Origin: Anniella stebbinsi
Lineage: Eukaryota; Chordata; Lepidosauria; Squamata; Anniellidae
Assembly: GCA_029215795.1 (NCBI GenBank)
Contig: JARDYH010000004.1
Location: 33,794,001 to 33,858,000 of the forward strand
Direction: 5' to 3'
DNA: 64,000 nucleotides
This document shows, in pieces, positions 23,483 through 35,972 of the stretch; the first letter of the stretch is position 1; each line of letters begins with the position of its first letter. Both the position numbers and the translations under genes were made by a program. The notes beneath the pieces were generated by a model. That model ran no database searches. It worked only from the letters and a program-made list of their open reading frames with translations, and was not told the DNA's origin.

Positions 23483-23992
23483 TGGCTCAGTTCACACAAC
23501 ATTTTTTCTACGCAGTGAGAAAACTCCACTCAATGATGGAGTTTTTAGGAGGTACTCACCACACAACATGTTCCAACTCCACCGTTGAGAGACTAGGTTC
23601 CTGTGGAGTAGAGTAAAACTCAACATGGTGTTTGATTGACAGTTCCTCCACCCTCTCTTCTCCCCCAGTCCTCCAGATGGTATCCCATCAGCCTTTGCTG
23701 AAAAAACCCAATCCCAGCAGCTCTCCTAGAGCGGCACTTCCACCTTTGGCTACTCTAGACAGAGAACTTTGTAGTCAGTGGGGAAATTCCACTCAATGCA
23801 GCAAGAAACTCCATGGAGCCCTCCACACAACACACAACACAACGGTTGTACGTAGATATTCAGGGTGAAGGGTTTTTTTTTTTTAACTTCCACCATGGGG
23901 TGGAGTTTTCCCTCCAGACAACACATTTCTCAACAACTCCACCGTGGAGTTCTAAAACCACAGTTGAGAAATGGGTTGTCTGAACTGAACCA
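23483..23992. mobile_element. DNA transposon relic, TGGCTCAGTTCACACAAC ends
   Basis: The left end TGGCTCAGTTCACACAAC and right end GTTGTCTGAACTGAACCA are inverted with few mismatches. They resemble the ends of 16035-16263. Internally ACTCCACNNTGGAGT-type short palindromes recur (near 23527, 23577, 23785 and 23938). The flanking octamers CTATATAC and CTAAGTGC agree at five of eight positions, so the target duplication is uncertain. No transposase frame. Confidence 0.65.
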
Positions 23993-24801
23993 CTAAGTGC
24001 CATTGGAACCTACTTCTGAGTAGCATGAATAGGACTGCATTACTAGAGACATGACGGATAGAAATGAATGGGACTTGGCATATATTTGGGGCACATTTCA
24101 TTCTGGATGCTGAAGAGAAACATTTCACCTGCCCCACTTGGCTTCACTCGGCCATGAAGTATGATTACCCATTAATTTCAATAGGAATACGATAGTTAGC
24201 AGGGCATTTTAAAAGTTTCATGTTTCTCACATGCACACAGATAACCACCTCCCAGTAAATTACAAGTCATACATATTTGTGCCATAACCTAAAGCTTTTC
24301 AGTTCATACACATTGCCCCTTACCCTGGAAGCAAGGGATGCCCATATTCTCCAATATCAGCAACAGTACAGTAGAATGTGATTAAAGGGAATAGGTACCA
24401 TCCAATAATCATGCAGAGTACTGAGTGCAAATGTTGGGCAGTATCCTACACTTTTCAAGTGCTACCAGAACCCACCATAGCGCAACAGGAAGCTAGTGGA
24501 TTCTGAAACAAATGGCAACAAGTGAAATGCTTGTTTCCAGAACCAGGCAGGTCAGTTGAAACTAGTGTTTCTGTGGTCACTTTAGGAAGTGCTGGCTTCC
24601 TGTTCTGTTGGCAGTTGGTCCCATGGGTGCAACGGAAACAGTGGGAGTATAGCAGTAGTATTGGATACTTTCCTTTGAGTCCCAGCATGTATACGCATGC
24701 CTTGTAAAGTAAAAACAGGAGGATGAGTCTCTTAAGCATTGCCTGTTTTTCTCATTGTGCTCTTTGTCTCTGTCTTTTGTATTTTTTTTCTTCTCTTCTA
24801 G

Positions 24802-24855
24802 GAACAATATAAATTTGTATATGAGGTTGCCCTGGAATACTTGAGTTCATTTTAG
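24802..24855 (+). CDS. PTPRT: PTPRT last coding exon with stop codon
   Basis: EQYKFVYEVALEYLSSF and a TAG stop at 24853-24855 follow the TTCTAG acceptor. This short C-terminal peptide is the best discriminator among the four R2B genes: the SSF ending fits PTPRT rather than PTPRM, PTPRK or PTPRU, whose ends differ as I remember them. The exon runs on into 3' UTR. Together with the six upstream exons this gives 311 residues without a frameshift or premature stop. Confidence 0.93.
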   Translation, partial: EQYKFVYEVALEYLSSF

Positions 24856-27119
24856 CCCCTGAGGGCAGGGAGCTTGCTGAATTCCCAAAGCCTTGATGTT
24901 TGAAGGACACTGGTTCCCCCCTTACTTCAAAGGAGTAATGAGGTGAACAGTGTATAGCTCTCTTCACCCTTGAGCAAGCGACCAGGTCAGATCTCAGTGC
25001 CATTGGAAGAAGGAGAGATCTGCTGCAGTCTGCTTTCAAGAACATCTCTCACTTTTTAAACAACCTACTGTACAAATTGGCAAAGCAGGAGGCAGGCTGG
25101 AAGACTCTGCTTTCTAATCCCTTCTGACTGCTTCTCTCTGCCATTTTGGATGTGTGTTTTTGTTTCTCCTTGACACCAGTAGGGAAAAAATACTGGGGAT
25201 AATCTATCGTCTTTCAAGTCCTCTTTCTGTTTCCCCACAAATCTTCACTTTAAGTTTTTAATTTCATCTATCAGCCATTTGGCAAGGGAAAAAAGCTTCA
25301 GCATACACACATTTTCAAATGAAAAGGCCACCGTCATGAAGCTGTAAGTTTTTTGTCTGCTCCCATTGCCTTTGAAGCAGGCCACAGAATCAAGAATCTG
25401 CTGGCTAATTTGCTGCCTTGGTTGTTACACAGTGCTACTATATTTCCAATGTTCTGCATGGGTTGGTTACATCTTAATGATTTATATTAAGCACTGCTGA
25501 AACAGTTCTGCAAAATCACACCTTCTAGCCACCTAAATTGAGGACACCCTAAAATGACCTTGCTGCTTCAAACTATTATTGTTCTTTGGTTTGTACTGAC
25601 GTTGATTTTATTTTCCCATAAGTATTTGTTTGTGTGCAGTGTCTCTTTAAAACAGGTTGAAATGGAGGGATGGTCTTAATATATACCTGCTGGGTGTATT
25701 ACAGTATACTCATCTTGGAGGTTGTCTCCACCATCTATACAGTGTTTTCCTAGGGACAAGTTCTTTCATGTGGCAGGAGATGGTCAAGCTGGCAAGCTCA
25801 GTACAGACTTGATTAACTGACATAATAGGAGGCATTGACTGTAACGACTGATCTTATAAGAATGGATGATAGCAGTTACACCTTCTGCTGAACTGAATTT
25901 TTATGAAACATGTGACATATGAATTCATTATGAGTTTGTGGTATAGGCAAGTTTACCTTTACAGGTTAGACTTGTCGGTCAAAATACTCCAAACAAGGGA
26001 CATGATGATAGAGCTGTCATATCTGACTAGGAGAATGGAAGGGTGTGGACATTCCTTGGAGTTGTCATGACTCAGAATAAGGAAGTTTACCCAAAATAAA
26101 ATTTGACTCTCAGTCTGAACATTTGTGTTATCTGACAACTCTCTGAACAAAGCAGTTAGTAACTGGTACATGTTCAAATGCTGGTTATGCCTCATAACAA
26201 AAAACACTTTGCTTTTTTCGTTTTGTATAAGGCAGAAGTAATATGCCAACAATTCCATATCCTTCACCTCCAAAATTAAAGCTGTTTTGCCTTTCAAAAG
26301 GAGAGAATTCAGGTAAAATTTGGGAAGCACATATGAAGAGTGTAAATGCTCGTCTATTAGGAGGAAAAGAGTCAAAGTTATATTCTGCAGGGTTTTTTGT
26401 GAAATCTCAAGAAGCAATTTTTAGAATGAACACCAGACAATTCTGCCTTGTTGCCTCAGGTCAACAATTATATTTTGAAGTTGTAGAGCCATGTAATTTG
26501 GGTAATATGAAATGGCCAGTTTCTGTTTCATGTAGACCATGAGGACTGTTGAAATGATGTAGGTATTATAGCTATTCAGTATTTTTATATGTCTAGCCAT
26601 CTTTAATTAGCCATCAAATTTCTTTACAAAGTTGTAGAAAGAAAGAAAGTCTTATCTCACTCTGATTCGACCCAATCCATCCTGCTTGCAAGCATGGGTT
26701 CATGGAACAGCACAATCTTCTCAGATGAAAGGAATCATTGCACAAAATGCGAGGCCCAAATGTGGCGCAAGAATTAGTGGAAAGGTACTCTGAATTGTAG
26801 AACCCTTCACCCTTGTGTGCTCATCACATGTCAGCTGGTCGCCACTACAGATGTGCAAAACCTATCCTTTCCAAATGCTTGCATTATACATTTGGACACT
26901 TACCTGCAGGATATGCAGTTTTTGCAGTACAAAACCGTGTCATTATTGCATATGCAATCGATGTCATTGTACATCACATTCTGCATTTGAAAGCACAAAA
27001 ATCTCTCTAATAGTATAATATAGATCTGAATCACTGTTACTCATTACATACATGTAATATGCAATTGGCTTAAATGTGCAAGTGTTCACATATAGTTACT
27101 GCTCTCCTACCCCAGATAT

Positions 27120-27125
27120 AATAAA
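27120..27125 (+). terminator. PTPRT: Candidate proximal poly(A) signal
   Basis: AATAAA followed 20-35 bp downstream by a T/G-containing stretch (TGTTCAGGTTTCTGATCTG). This would give a 2.3-kb 3' UTR. The downstream element is ordinary, so the call is weak. Confidence 0.3.
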
Positions 27126-27961
27126 AACTGCTTCCTGTTCAGGTTTCTGATCTGCAGCAGGAGGATCCCTTACACCTTACTGGTTCCAAAATAGACTTTA
27201 AAAAATATCCAAAATGGAGGAAGATAAGCACCTCTGAAAAAGAAGCAAGGCAAATCAGGAAGCTATTCCACACACACAAATTGAAACAATTCAGGCTATT
27301 GAGCCCTAGACCAAAGTGAAATAAAATAAAAACCACTTCCCACTTCAATTTCCCCATTGAAAGCTCCCCTTATTGATTGGGCAGAAAGGATTGTTTTTAA
27401 TATTATTAAAGATTTCAGCAGAAACATCACAGCTAAAATAAAGAGGATCAATAAAACAAACAGCTCAGTAATGAGTATTTTGTCAGCTGGGTTTGTTTCA
27501 TAAAATACTCATTCAACAGAAATCACAAAAGGTACAGGTTGACAGAAATGCATAGAGAAAGTCCAACCAGTGAAGTCAAAGTTTAAAACACACACAAAGA
27601 CAAAAGCAACTAACAATGGGATGGAGAGTTTTGTGGGCTGCAGAAAAAAATGGTGCTTGCTTGGCTAAGCTTAAAAACTTTAAAATTCCAGCCAATTTCT
27701 GCCAAACACCAGAGTAGGTGTTCTGTTCTGATTCTTATGATGCAAGGTAGACATGGCCACAGAGATGTGTGAATGCATCTTTTTTAAAAAACAAAACAAC
27801 AAACAACAAACAATTACAAATAGTAGTTGCAGATGGGGGCAAACAGATAGATGGGCTGGGACCACAGTATGTGAGGACAGAATTTTTCTGTACTATTTTC
27901 CAGATGAAAAACACCATCTTGAAGCTGCTATATGCCGCCATTTTTTAAAAAAAGGCACAGC

Positions 27962-28215
27962 TAGGGATGTGCAATTCAGCAAATGCAAGCTCGCCAAAGT
28001 TCTCTGAATTCTATCTTAAAGTTCATTTTGATTCAAGTCCGTACCAGAATGCGAGCTTTTTTTTCTTTCACATCACAATCCGTGCATATTTTCATGCATA
28101 TTTCCAGAACTTACAAACTGGATAAAATTCTCATCAAAAGCAAACTGAAATTAATTTCTTATACATCCTTCGGCACAGCCTTTCAGGAAATTGTCATGGG
28201 GGGGAAGAGAGTTTA
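27962..28215 (+). repeat. Degenerate TAGGGATGTGCA-type element, left end
   Basis: CTAGGGATGTGCAATTCAGC begins a block with GCAAGCTCGCCAAAGTTCTCTGAATTC and GGAAATTGTCATGGGGGG. Similar words occur at 46445-46520 (CTAGGGACATGGAAATCAGC, then CAGCAAAGTTCTCTGAGTTC) and, inverted, at 62526-62572. The family shares its first bases with the large GATCGG-type elements but not the interior. The right end was not located. Confidence 0.45.
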
Positions 28216-30216
28216 AATCCCTCTTTGCATATGCAAGAACAATATACTGGTGGCTATTATTTGTAAACATTAAAAGAAATGGAGATCCATTCATGGATCC
28301 CTATTGTAACATCTAGGTTGGCCCTGAATATCTGTCTCAGAAACACTTGAATACCTGGTTTATCTGTTGGTGCTTGGCTTGGCTTGCTCATTTTCATTGC
28401 AAGACAGGTGGAGAAATTATTACTTTTAACAGAAATATTTCATACAAGTCCCTACTTGTATTCTACCCTCTGGTCATTTCATTAAAAACCAAGTGCTCAG
28501 GCTTTAGACCCATTGATTTTTGGCATTTGAAATACAGTGTTAATTTATTTTTTAAAAAATAAAATAAAAGAGTAAAACAGTGCTTGCTATAAGACAGCTT
28601 AATTTAGAAGGCGCCTTTAATTAGTAATCCCTTTTGCTTCCCAAGACATATTTTTACAAGTTCACTGGGAGGATAAAATCATTAAATCCTAGTGAAACAA
28701 CCTATGCTTTAAATGTGCAAGTAAATAACTCAGAAGAAGCGGTAGTAATTGTAGCATTCAAAGCTAGGAATTAAGGTCTCTTGAAATTCTTCAAAATAAA
28801 GGCCACTGAGCATTAAGCAGGCTTGATATTTGCTTGAGACAGCAACTTTCTCTTACGTATTTCAGATATTCTCATTATTGGGGTGTATCCACCGCTGTTT
28901 ACTTTGGGAATGCATGTGCTTGGCATAATGCGCATGTGATTTCTGGAACCCACATACCAGAGGGGGTCAACCTGGGTTAGTTTCATCATTCCTGATATGG
29001 GAATGATTGTGAGACCAAAATAGATGGTGCAGTCCCCATTTATCAGGCTTTCCATTTGCATTGTGGAAGTGTTCCATAGAGAAAATGTCCACGCCATTTG
29101 CAGTGGTATGTCCTATGCACCCATTGCTTGTCACTGTTCCCAAATGAGAAATGTCTCAAAAACAAACAAACTACTCTGTTGTTTGAATACAGTGGACATG
29201 TCCGTATGACAGAGACTGGAGCATAATGAATGGCAATACTCCTGCAGCGATGGCAGTGTTATGATTAGATATCCAAACCAATGATTCAAAGAGAGATGGT
29301 AGGTCAAATCTAACATAGAGGTTAAAATTTTATTTTAATAATAAGAGAGAGAAGGTTGGCAGAAGAAAGAAAGCTGTAAGGGTGAGTTAAGGACATGTAC
29401 ACATAGGAGCTTCCTGTGATCTCAGTTTGGCCTTGAGCCAGAAGTGGGAAACAGCCCCTGGAAACAATATTATGTGGTGTGTGATTTTCATGTCATGTTC
29501 CTGGGTTAACTGATCTACCAATACTGATCCTGTGATGCCTCAACCTGCCAGGCCAGGCACACTAGTCTGTGTGTGTGGCAGGAGGATCCACATTGGCTGA
29601 GTGTTATGAAGGTGGTGGGGGCAGGCTTCACTGAATCAGCACCACCAGCCAACTAAAAACATCTGGATGGAAATCTACACAGATTCCATATGGTGTATTA
29701 AAGAGAACGTGAGAGGGAAATAGAGGGGAATCAGACATTAAGAAGGAGTGAAGAATCAGAAATGAGATTGCAACATCTCTGGAAGATTAAAATGAAAAGA
29801 TAAATTCAAGTTTGAATTCCTTTGTTCCAAATGCTATATATGATTGTAAGAAGAAGGGTTTTCAGGAGTAAAGAGTCACATCATTATTAATGAACATATT
29901 TTGTCATAAGCCTCGCTGCTTTGCTCCTGCAAGATTTGTTTAGTGTTAATTTAAAATTATTTCATCCCACCTCTCTCACATCTCAAGATGGTTTCTACAC
30001 ATGCTTAAAATCTAACAAAATAAACGTCTAATAAATCCAGTAACATAAAAAGAGATTAATTCCAACAGTATTAAACTCCTGTTCAGGCACTGGCTTGAAC
30101 ACGTGAGGGCTTAGAGTGTTGGGGTCAGACATGCTGCCCCTGCCCCCAATATCTTACGATCTGTGGACTCCACACCCTCATTTCAGAGCTTGTCACGTTG
30201 AATTGGCATAGTCTGA

Positions 30217-30304
30217 AAGGGAATTCTACTTGTGATCTCGGTTCCCAATCATGCGGAGAGTTCTACTCATGTTCAGGTGGATGCAAGTAGAACTCCCTTT
30301 CAGA
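30217..30304. repeat. Short imperfect palindrome
   Basis: CTGAAAGGGAATTCTACTTG pairs with CAAGTAGAACTCCCTTTCAG with about 48 bp between the arms. It may be a small foldback relic. It lies in the candidate 3' UTR, where it could form an RNA stem. Confidence 0.55.
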
Positions 30305-31556
30305 CCTTGACAATTCCACACAGCAAGGTCTGAATTGAGAGAAGTGGGACCTGTGCACCAAGAGACATGGGGAGGGGGAAAGCGTGCATGACCCCATCCT
30401 TCTATCCACTGTAATCTCTCATGCATTCTGGCAAATGCCTGAACAGATTTTAGAACAATGCGGTAATTAGCAGATGATATAAAAAAACTACAAAACAGCA
30501 TTGACAGATTCACTCAGCAAAGCTGGAGACAGACAATAGTTCTGAAGAGCATTTTGAAAGTGGTAGTAGTAGTGTGATGTTGTACCTGTTTAATTTATCT
30601 GTCACTTATGGTCAGACTATATTTGCAGTTTTTGCATCTTACCTTTGTGTTGCATTCACATTAAGAGCAAGGAATGCAAAGCAAATATATCTGTGAGGTC
30701 AAATGTTTATTTCGTCAGCCGTAGCGTTCAGTTGGCAAAATTACTGATTTTGTGATCAGATTTGGAAGGTAGTGGAAGACCTTGATATGAAATTGACACT
30801 TCCAAAAGGGCTCTTTGTGGACAGTGAATTTGGAACAGACACACTCACACAATGTGTGTTGGTGTGTGTGTGTGTATGGCCAGAAATGTGTAGTGATTCA
30901 CTGAACTAGATAAACTGTCTGTGATATGAGATTGTACATAAAAGATACATTATGCTGACCACTGACTGTGCATTAAAAAGCCAAAGGGCTTTGCTTGATA
31001 TAATCCTTGAAACATGGACATCAATAGCAATGCAACAGTGTTGAGTGATGGTTCATTAATAATATTGTTATTGCTTTTATTTACATATAGACAGCTTGAT
31101 TTTCTGACAACTCTATATCATGGGACCTTAGCCCAAGTTCTCTTTAGTTTGTATTTTAGAAACTAAAATTTGCAAGCTTTTTGTCAAAGGAACCATATCC
31201 TGAAAAAAACAAACACTGCTTTTCTTAGGCATTAGGCAAGTTTTAATGGGGAATGTTTAATAGGCAAGCAGTCTGCCCTATTATTAATTATATATAACAC
31301 TTTTAAAATAATTCAACAAGTGTTACTTCCATTATTTCATTCACCAGTCATACAAAGCAGACCACTGTTATTTAACTGTTAGAGAAGAACTAGGACAAGA
31401 AGGCCGTGTCTTGTCCAAGACCATTTAATCAGGCCCTCAGTGAAGCCCCCAAAAGAATACATGTGGACAAGCTGGAAAACATTTGGGTTGCTAAAATTGT
31501 GAGGACAGTGGATGCTATTACATGTTGGATCCATTCACACAGCTAGCTTCCACTCA

Positions 31557-31779
31557 GGTCAGATCTACACCAAGCAGGATAGAGTGGTATGAAAGCGGTA
31601 TATAAAAGGCAGGAGCCACACCAAGAACGATATAGCAGTTAGAAAGCAGTATATGGTATGTGTCTATGAGTCCCAACAATTGTCTGTATATTTCAATACT
31701 GCTATAAAGCAGTAGTGTGGCTCCTGCCTTTTATATACTGCTTTCATACTGCTATAACCTGTGTGGTGTAGATCTGGCC
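31557..31779. mobile_element. Foldback MITE, GGTCAGATCTACACC ends
   Basis: The ends are GGTCAGATCTACACC and GGTGTAGATCTGGCC. The inner arms AAGCGGTATATAAAAGGCAGG and CCTGCCTTTTATATACTGCTT are nearly perfect complements, so the 223-bp unit folds into one hairpin. It is the intact counterpart of the host element split by the giant foldback at 51343-54377. CTCAG and CTCTG flank it, an imperfect 5-bp duplication. It lies some 60 bp upstream of the L2 insertion. Confidence 0.8.
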
Positions 31780-31839
31780 TCTGTTCACACCAGTGGGTTC
31801 AAAAGGAATCACTTGTGTGTGGAGGAAATGTTTGTTTGA

Positions 31840-34083
31840 CTCCAGCAATTGTATTACTGGATGAGGACTATATCACTGCAACACTATCCCAAACGTCCTC
31901 TCCGACCCGCTTCTAACAGGGCGCCCTGGTATACGGAAGACCTCAGGGAGTTGAAGCGGAAAGGACGACGACGACTGGAGCGCCGATGGCGGAAAACTCG
32001 ACTTCTATCCGACAAGACACGGCATAGAGAACATCTTCGTTCCTATGGGGTGGCAATACGTGCAGCGAAGAAAGCTTTCTTCTCTGCGCGCATTGCGTCT
32101 GCGAATTCGCGTCCAGCGGAACTGTTCAGGGTGGTGAGGGGTCTAACCCGGGCACCTTCCCCCCTGAATCCGACTTTAGAGCCTTCGGCGGTTCGCTGCG
32201 ATGCCTTTAATGATCATTTCGCAGATAAAATCTCTCGGATAAGAGCCGACTTAGATGCCGTCGTTATAGCAGAGGCTGACGATGGAGTGTCCAGTGACTC
32301 CGCGAGTAGAATTATACTGGATCGGTTTCAGTTGGTGAGTACCGAGGACGTGGACAAGCTGCTTGGACGAGTGAGGGGGACGACTTGCCCTCTCGATCCC
32401 TGTCCTTCATGGCTGGTCGTCCAGGGAGGAGATGCGGTTAGATCGCAATTACAATATATTATTAATGCATCTCTCAGGGAGGGGAGTTTTCCATCATGTT
32501 TAAAAGAAGCGGTGGTACGGCCGCTTCTAAAGAAGCCCTCCCTGGATCCCCTGGACTTTAATAACTACAGACCGGTATCAAACCTTCCATTCTTGGGCAA
32601 GGTGATCGAGAGGGCGGTTGCCTTTCAACTCCAGGTAGTCTTGGATGACACTGATTTTCTAGACCCATTTCAAACTGGCTTCAGGGCGGGATACGGAGTT
32701 GAGACTGCTATGGTCGCCTTAGCGGATGATCTACGCCTGGGTATTGACAGGGGGAGTGTGTCCCTGTTGGTACTTTTGGACCTCTCAGCGGCATTCGATA
32801 CCATCGACCATGGTATCCTTCTGGAACGCCTGAGGGGATTGGGAATCGGGGGCACTGTGCTTCAGTGGTTCCGGTCCTACCTCTCGGGCAGGTTCCAGAT
32901 GGTGATGCTTGGGGATAGCTGCTCTGCAAAGAAGGAGCTGCTGTGTGGCGTACCGCAAGGTGCCATCCTTTCCCCAATGCTGTTTAACATTTATATGAAA
33001 CCGTTGGGAGAGATCATCCGGAGGCATGGGGCGGGGTGCTATCAGTATGCTGATGACACCCAAATATATTTCTCTATGCCTTCGACAACATCGTCAGCTA
33101 AGGATAGTGTGTCTCCTCTGAATGAATGCTTGGAGGCGGTAATGGGCTGGATGAGGAAAAACAAACTGAAGCTGAATCCAGACAAGACGGAGGTGCTTGC
33201 TGTCAAAGGCCGCAACCTGGGTTTGGAGGTGTGTCAACCGGTTCTGGATGGGGTTACACTCCCCCTGAAAGACTGTGTTCGCAGCTTGGGGGTGCTCCTG
33301 GATCCGTCGCTCCAAATGACAGCCCAGATAGATGCGACGGCCAGGAGTGCCTACTATCAGCTTCGGCTGATACGCCAGCTGCGCCCCTTCCTAGAGTTGG
33401 AAGACCTAAAGATGGTGGTGCACGCGCTGGTAACTTCGAGGCTTGACTTCTGCAATGCGCTGTACATAGGGCTACCTTTGTGCCTAGTCCGGAAACTTCA
33501 ACTAGTTCAAAATATGGCAGCCAGGCTGGTCACCGGTACATCTAGGAGTGACCATATTACGCCAGCTTTAAAATCGCTCCACTGGCTGCCAATTAGTTTC
33601 CGGGCGAAGTATAAAGTGTTGGTCATTACCTTTAAAGCCCTACATGGTTTGGGTCCAGGTTACCTGCGGGATCGCCTTCTCCCGTACAATCCGCCCCGCA
33701 CGCTCAGGTCCTCTGGGAAGAACTTACTGCGGTCGGCCAAGACTAGGCTGACAACTGTTACCCAGAGGACCTTCTCTTCTGCCGCTCCCAGACTGTGGAA
33801 TGACCTGCCGGAGGAGACTCGTCAACTTAACAGTCTTTTAGAATTTAAGAAAGCTATAAAGACTGTTCTCTTCCGGCAGGCATATCCAGTGTAATTTTTA
33901 GAATGTTTTTAGGATGTTTTAGGATGTTTTAATGATGTTTTAGGATGTTTTAATGCAGTTTTAATAATATTTGTCATGTTTTAATTAGTTTTATGTATTT
34001 TATCATGCTGTTGTTCCCCGCCTCGATCTAGATGGAGAGGCGGGTAAGAAATAAATCGTTATTATTATTATTATTATTATTAT
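31840..34083 (+). mobile_element. L2-clade LINE, 5'-truncated, young copy
   Basis: The element starts inside ORF2, after the endonuclease domain, and runs through the complete reverse-transcriptase part. It continues into a 3' UTR with repeated TTTTAGGATGTTTTAATG words, then GCCTCGATCTAGATGGAGAGGCGGG (a short stem) and AATAAATCG, and ends in an (ATT)n tail. The same tail form is present at 48760-48930. I assign it to the L2 clade from its ORF2 wording and the microsatellite tail; CR1 is less likely. Confidence 0.9.
31849..33894 (+). CDS. L2-type ORF2 fragment: reverse transcriptase, open frame
   Basis: An uninterrupted frame of 681 codons. The frame is open from TTG at 31849; the real protein began further upstream and an in-frame TGA lies at 31837. 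Residues about 20-100 are a basic linker (APWYTEDLRELKRK). The RT core has DFNNYRPVSNLPFLGKVIER (236-255), LDLSAAFDTIDH (310-321) with the first catalytic Asp, GVPQGAILSPMLFNIYM (367-383) and YADDTQIYF (400-408) with the catalytic Asp pair. The C-terminal part has HWLPISFRAKYKVLVITFKAL, typical of this clade. Without the endonuclease it cannot retrotranspose alone. Confidence 0.88.
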   Translation: MYYWMRTISLQHYPKRPLRPASNRAPWYTEDLRELKRKGRRRLERRWRKTRLLSDKTRHREHLRSYGVAIRAAKKAFFSARIASANSRPAELFRVVRGLTRAPSPLNPTLEPSAVRCDAFNDHFADKISRIRADLDAVVIAEADDGVSSDSASRIILDRFQLVSTEDVDKLLGRVRGTTCPLDPCPSWLVVQGGDAVRSQLQYIINASLREGSFPSCLKEAVVRPLLKKPSLDPLDFNNYRPVSNLPFLGKVIERAVAFQLQVVLDDTDFLDPFQTGFRAGYGVETAMVALADDLRLGIDRGSVSLLVLLDLSAAFDTIDHGILLERLRGLGIGGTVLQWFRSYLSGRFQMVMLGDSCSAKKELLCGVPQGAILSPMLFNIYMKPLGEIIRRHGAGCYQYADDTQIYFSMPSTTSSAKDSVSPLNECLEAVMGWMRKNKLKLNPDKTEVLAVKGRNLGLEVCQPVLDGVTLPLKDCVRSLGVLLDPSLQMTAQIDATARSAYYQLRLIRQLRPFLELEDLKMVVHALVTSRLDFCNALYIGLPLCLVRKLQLVQNMAARLVTGTSRSDHITPALKSLHWLPISFRAKYKVLVITFKALHGLGPGYLRDRLLPYNPPRTLRSSGKNLLRSAKTRLTTVTQRTFSSAAPRLWNDLPEETRQLNSLLEFKKAIKTVLFRQAYPV

Positions 34084-34175
34084 CCCAGTTGTGTGCATAT
34101 CTAAGAGAGAGACAAAGAGCAGGAGCTCACACCAGTTCATCCAAAGTGAGGCTGCAGATTTTGCACAATCTAGAC

Positions 34176-34495
34176 TAGGCTGACCAGATAAAATCCAGGT
34201 CAGGGCTCCTGTAACTTTAACAGTTGTAGAGAAAAGGGAATTTCAGCCAGGGTCATTTGTATGCAATTAGTTCCTGGTGATATTCCCTCTTCATCACAAC
34301 AGTTAAAGGTGCAGGCACTATACTTGAGTGACCAGATGCAAAAGAAGGCAGGGCCCCTGCACCTTTAACTGTTGTGATGAAGAGAGAATTTCACCAGGAA
34401 CTAATTGCATACAAATGACACTGGCTGAAATTCCCTTTTCTCTACAACTGTTAACGTTACAGGAGCCCTGACCTGGATTTTATCTGGTCACCCTA
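34176..34495. mobile_element. hAT-like element, 320 bp, duplication ATCTAGAC
   Basis: TAGGCTGACCAGATAAAATCC and its inverse GGATTTTATCTGGTCACCCTA bound the element. ATCTAGAC is exact at 34168-34175 and 34496-34503, a hAT-type 8-bp duplication. In the centre, GAGTGACCAGATGCAAAAG is a second, internal copy of the end sequence, so the element appears built from two units head to tail. This is the best-preserved copy of its family here. Confidence 0.9.
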
Positions 34496-34566
34496 ATCTA
34501 GACTGAATGTTACAGTGGTTACATCACTATCTGCATCAAAAGAGAATCCAAACTCTCAGACTAAAG

Positions 34567-34706
34567 CATCAGGGGTGGGCAAGTTGTTATTCTCTAGATG
34601 TTTTGACCCACAACTCCCATCTGCCCTAACCAACATAGCCAATGATGAGGGATGATGGGAATTGTAGGCTAAAACATCTGGAAGGCCGTAAGTTGCCCAC
34701 CCTTGG
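34567..34706. mobile_element. Short MITE, AGGGGTGGGCAA...TTGCCCACCCTT
   Basis: The ends are AGGGGTGGGCAAGTTG and AAGTTGCCCACCCTTG. The inner pair is TCTAGATGTTTTGACCCACAACTCCCAT and GGGAATTGTAGGCTAAAACATCTGGA. It is the clearest copy of the family also found at 19448, 55705 and 63480. Its AGGGG start suggests a hAT relationship. Confidence 0.75.
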
Positions 34707-35912
34707 CATAGATGACATCGCCATGCACTTACTTACTTGATAACTGCACAGCATATTTCTATAGCCAAATCAGAGACGAGTGATTTAGCCTAAGGTACAT
34801 CTGAAATGTTCAAGAGAGAAATATCTTCCCAAATTTACTTGCCTTTAGCCACTCCCTTCAAGGCTACAAAGTCCATTCATCAGTGCCTTCGAACAAAGTA
34901 TTAATTCTGTATTGTTAAAGATTATTTTAAGCTTGAGAAGTGCTTCACATCCCCCAGCCTCCACCCACCAAATAAATGAGACTTCTTGAAATGAGATATC
35001 AAGCTTAGTATGGTGATAAAACATGCCAGTATTCTGTGTGTATACTGATTAGGAATTATTATTATTTTGATGAAGAAATCACCCAAATGCCACACACTTT
35101 CAGGAGCAGGATGCATTGGAACTAATTAAGTAACACCATTCTCACTCACCTTTCTTTTGTCAAGAATAGAACTGCTAATGTTAACATCTACATTTCTGTC
35201 ACAATATGGTTGGAGCTAGGGCGGGGGGAAATAACACCTCACTGAGAGGATGAATTTAAAACACAAACCAAGTTGTGTTCTAGATTTTGAGTACAGTCAA
35301 TGTGAAAATCTCATCACCTTATGACTGGCTGACTTTCTTGAGGGGTTCTCTACAGACATAACAGCCAGAGACTATTTTTAAAAGCAGCTCGTCTGTTTTA
35401 AGAGAAAAAGACGGCAGCTGTGACAAGCGATTGCCCAACATAAACATGATAACAACAAATCTCTGAAATCTCTCTGCCTTGCGAGCAACCAGATCGCCCT
35501 TTTCAAAAGAGATCATTTGTTTTTTCTTTTCCCACAAAGGTGTCTGTCTCATAAATTCTGGCCCATGTCTTGGCTGACCAAAACAACTTTGGCTGGGTAA
35601 TGAAGAAATGTATGACAAAAAGGATTTTTGTTTGTAGGTTTTCGGACAGCAGTAGTTGGAAATAAGAAATGAATGGATGTCTGTAAACATTTTCCCTTTT
35701 TCAATCCAAATAAGAGTTTCCGCTGCTCATTCTAATCTCATGCTAGATTGATTGTTGGCAATTGTTCCTCTCAATGGGATTACCTTTAACTTTGCATGCT
35801 ATATTGTATTAAGGATAAGTGATAAGTAAGCCACAGATGGCCATTGATGGTGGTGGTGGTTCAGAAGGATGGGTGAAACTACTGAAGTTTGGTGTCAAGG
35901 ATGCCCATGTGC

Positions 35913-35972
35913 TGTATTTCAGGGAGCTTCAGCTATTGGGCGGTATAGAAATGCAATAAACAAATAAATGTG
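35913..35972 (+). mobile_element. L2 3'-tail fragment
   Basis: CAGGGAGCTTCAGCTATTGGGCGGTATAGAAATGCAATAAAC matches the terminal part of the L2 fragment at 45640-46325 (CTATTGGGCAGTATAAAAAATGTAATAAAT). Only the last 60 bp is present. Confidence 0.7.

Noticed and set aside
25959..26417. 152-codon frame on the minus strand and a 99-codon frame on the + strand at 26243-26542
   Set aside because: No recognised domain, overlapping frames on opposite strands, and position in the candidate PTPRT 3' UTR. Length alone is not convincing in this composition, though protein-level comparison with other reptiles would settle it.
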